From contig NC_085099.1 in NCBI RefSeq assembly GCF_963422355.1, forward strand, positions 2,851,842 through 2,915,841: a DNA stretch of 64,000 bases. The letters run 5' to 3'. Origin of the DNA: Corticium candelabrum (taxonomy: Eukaryota; Porifera; Homoscleromorpha; Homosclerophorida; Plakinidae). The first letter of the stretch is position 1; every line of letters starts with the position of its first letter. Of the stretch, positions 63,300 to 64,000 are shown one piece after another. Below the pieces are notes generated by a model. The model ran no database searches, was not told the origin of the DNA, and was given only the letters and a program-made list of their open reading frames with translations. Both the position numbers and the translations under genes were made by a program.

Positions 63300-63870
63300 C
63301 AACAATTTGAATAACAATAATCAACAAACTGTTTATTCCTATGTTACAACTTACTTCAACGTCTCCCCTGTCTATGAGCACGAATGCAAGACCTGACTAA
63401 AGGGGGGCACACCTTGCTCAGCACACGAACGAAGCAAAACACTTAGTAGACATACAGTTATACCAACTCTGACATGCTAAATATACACTGAAAGCGCAGG
63501 CAACTTTTAACTATCTGTAGTTCGCATTTTGGGTCTTCAAGTGCATTTGCTACATTCTTCTTGGCTGTTTTGCAGCATAACGGTTAATTACAGCATCGTA
63601 ACGTCGTGGAGTATCCTTATTAGTATACAGCATGATCAAGTCATTGAGGCAACCCTCACACATGGTGCTTCACATAACATGTGTGACGTTTCTGGTCATC
63701 TGAACAAGGGGCACATGCCCTTAAGGCCCCCATCTGGATCTACCACTGGACTAGATCGTTTTCAATGTCAGTACTATTTTGCAAAATCCAATGCTTTGAG
63801 ACACAACTTAAAAATTACGTGAGAAAGTACTATGTATAAGTTTTTCGTGCATAAGTTAAATACCTAACTA
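63300..63870. other. Region with no supported gene
   Basis: A plus-strand frame of 97 codons (63,529-63,822) has no recognisable domain and includes the GC-rich repeat end near 63,705. A possible minus-strand exon near 63,355-63,400 (donor GAA|GTAAGTT) could belong to the WD40 gene, but its frame is not convincing. Confidence 0.4.
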
Positions 63871-63872
63871 CA

Positions 63873-64000
63873 TACTGTATTTCTTCGATTAAGCCACCCT
63901 CGAATAAACGCCGCCCTCGTTTAAACGCCTCAGCTGAGTACAGATAAATATAAATGCTGCCGTCAAATAAACACGGAATTTCATCTATTGCTTGAAGGTT
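63873..64000. mobile_element. MITE terminus running off the window
   Basis: TACTGTATTTCTTCGATTAA followed by repeated CGAATAAACGCC/TTTAAACGCC motifs is a layout seen at the ends of widespread invertebrate TA-inserting MITEs. The other end lies outside the window. Confidence 0.5.

Overview
This is eukaryotic nuclear DNA from an animal. Genes are split by short GT-AG introns, and the gaps are full of microsatellites and small transposons. The window holds an axonemal outer-arm dynein heavy chain (so motile cilia), a BCAR3/NSP-family adaptor (SH2 plus RasGEF-like, an animal family), RAB14, CCDC6, a type A DnaJ and TFIIIC subunit GTF3C2. Compact introns of mostly 50-120 bp and heavy (GTCT)n/(CA)n content suggest an invertebrate. 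A sponge is my best guess, with low confidence.

Layout. 1-10,500 is repeat-rich and gene-poor. It has a possible cysteine-rich multi-exon gene (about 0.6-1.5 kb, minus), a cluster of short inverted motifs (3.3-3.7 kb), a tandem array interrupted by a MITE (4.1-5.65 kb), a decayed Tc1-like transposase (7.4-8.0 kb) and a long hairpin (9.17-9.29 kb). Then come genes in alternating orientation. CCDC6 (+, single exon, 10,506-11,897) converges on a long zinc-finger/GTF3C2 gene (-, 12,226-22,900). That gene starts head to head with RAB14 (+, 23,106-26,854). RAB14 converges on a DNAJA-type co-chaperone (-, 27,249-32,785), which diverges from a complete DNAH5/DNAH8-type dynein (+, 33,487-55,455, about 55 exons). 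The dynein converges on a SAM-SH2-RasGEF BCAR3-like gene (-, 56,869-61,531). The last exon of a WD40 protein lies at 62.7-62.9 kb (-).

The least ordinary observations: (1) fragments of a retroelement with an R2-like CCHC and a PD...D restriction-like endonuclease domain are bounded on both sides by (GACA)n, suggesting a retrotransposon that targets this microsatellite; (2) splice phase joins ZNF512-like zinc fingers to the WD40 part of GTF3C2 in one gene; (3) a SAM domain precedes the BCAR3/NSP SH2 domain; (4) a roughly 550-bp Harbinger-like element carries a Myb/SANT ORF; (5) CCDC6 has no intron and one dynein exon is 3.46 kb long. The genes are mostly housekeeping (Pol III transcription, endosomal Rab, Hsp40, signalling adaptor) plus one ciliary motor. 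I see no sign that they form one pathway.

Exon boundaries were read by eye from splice motifs, reading frame and remembered family sequence. Those quoted for RAB14 and BCAR3 were checked for phase. Those of the GTF3C2 middle region are approximate.
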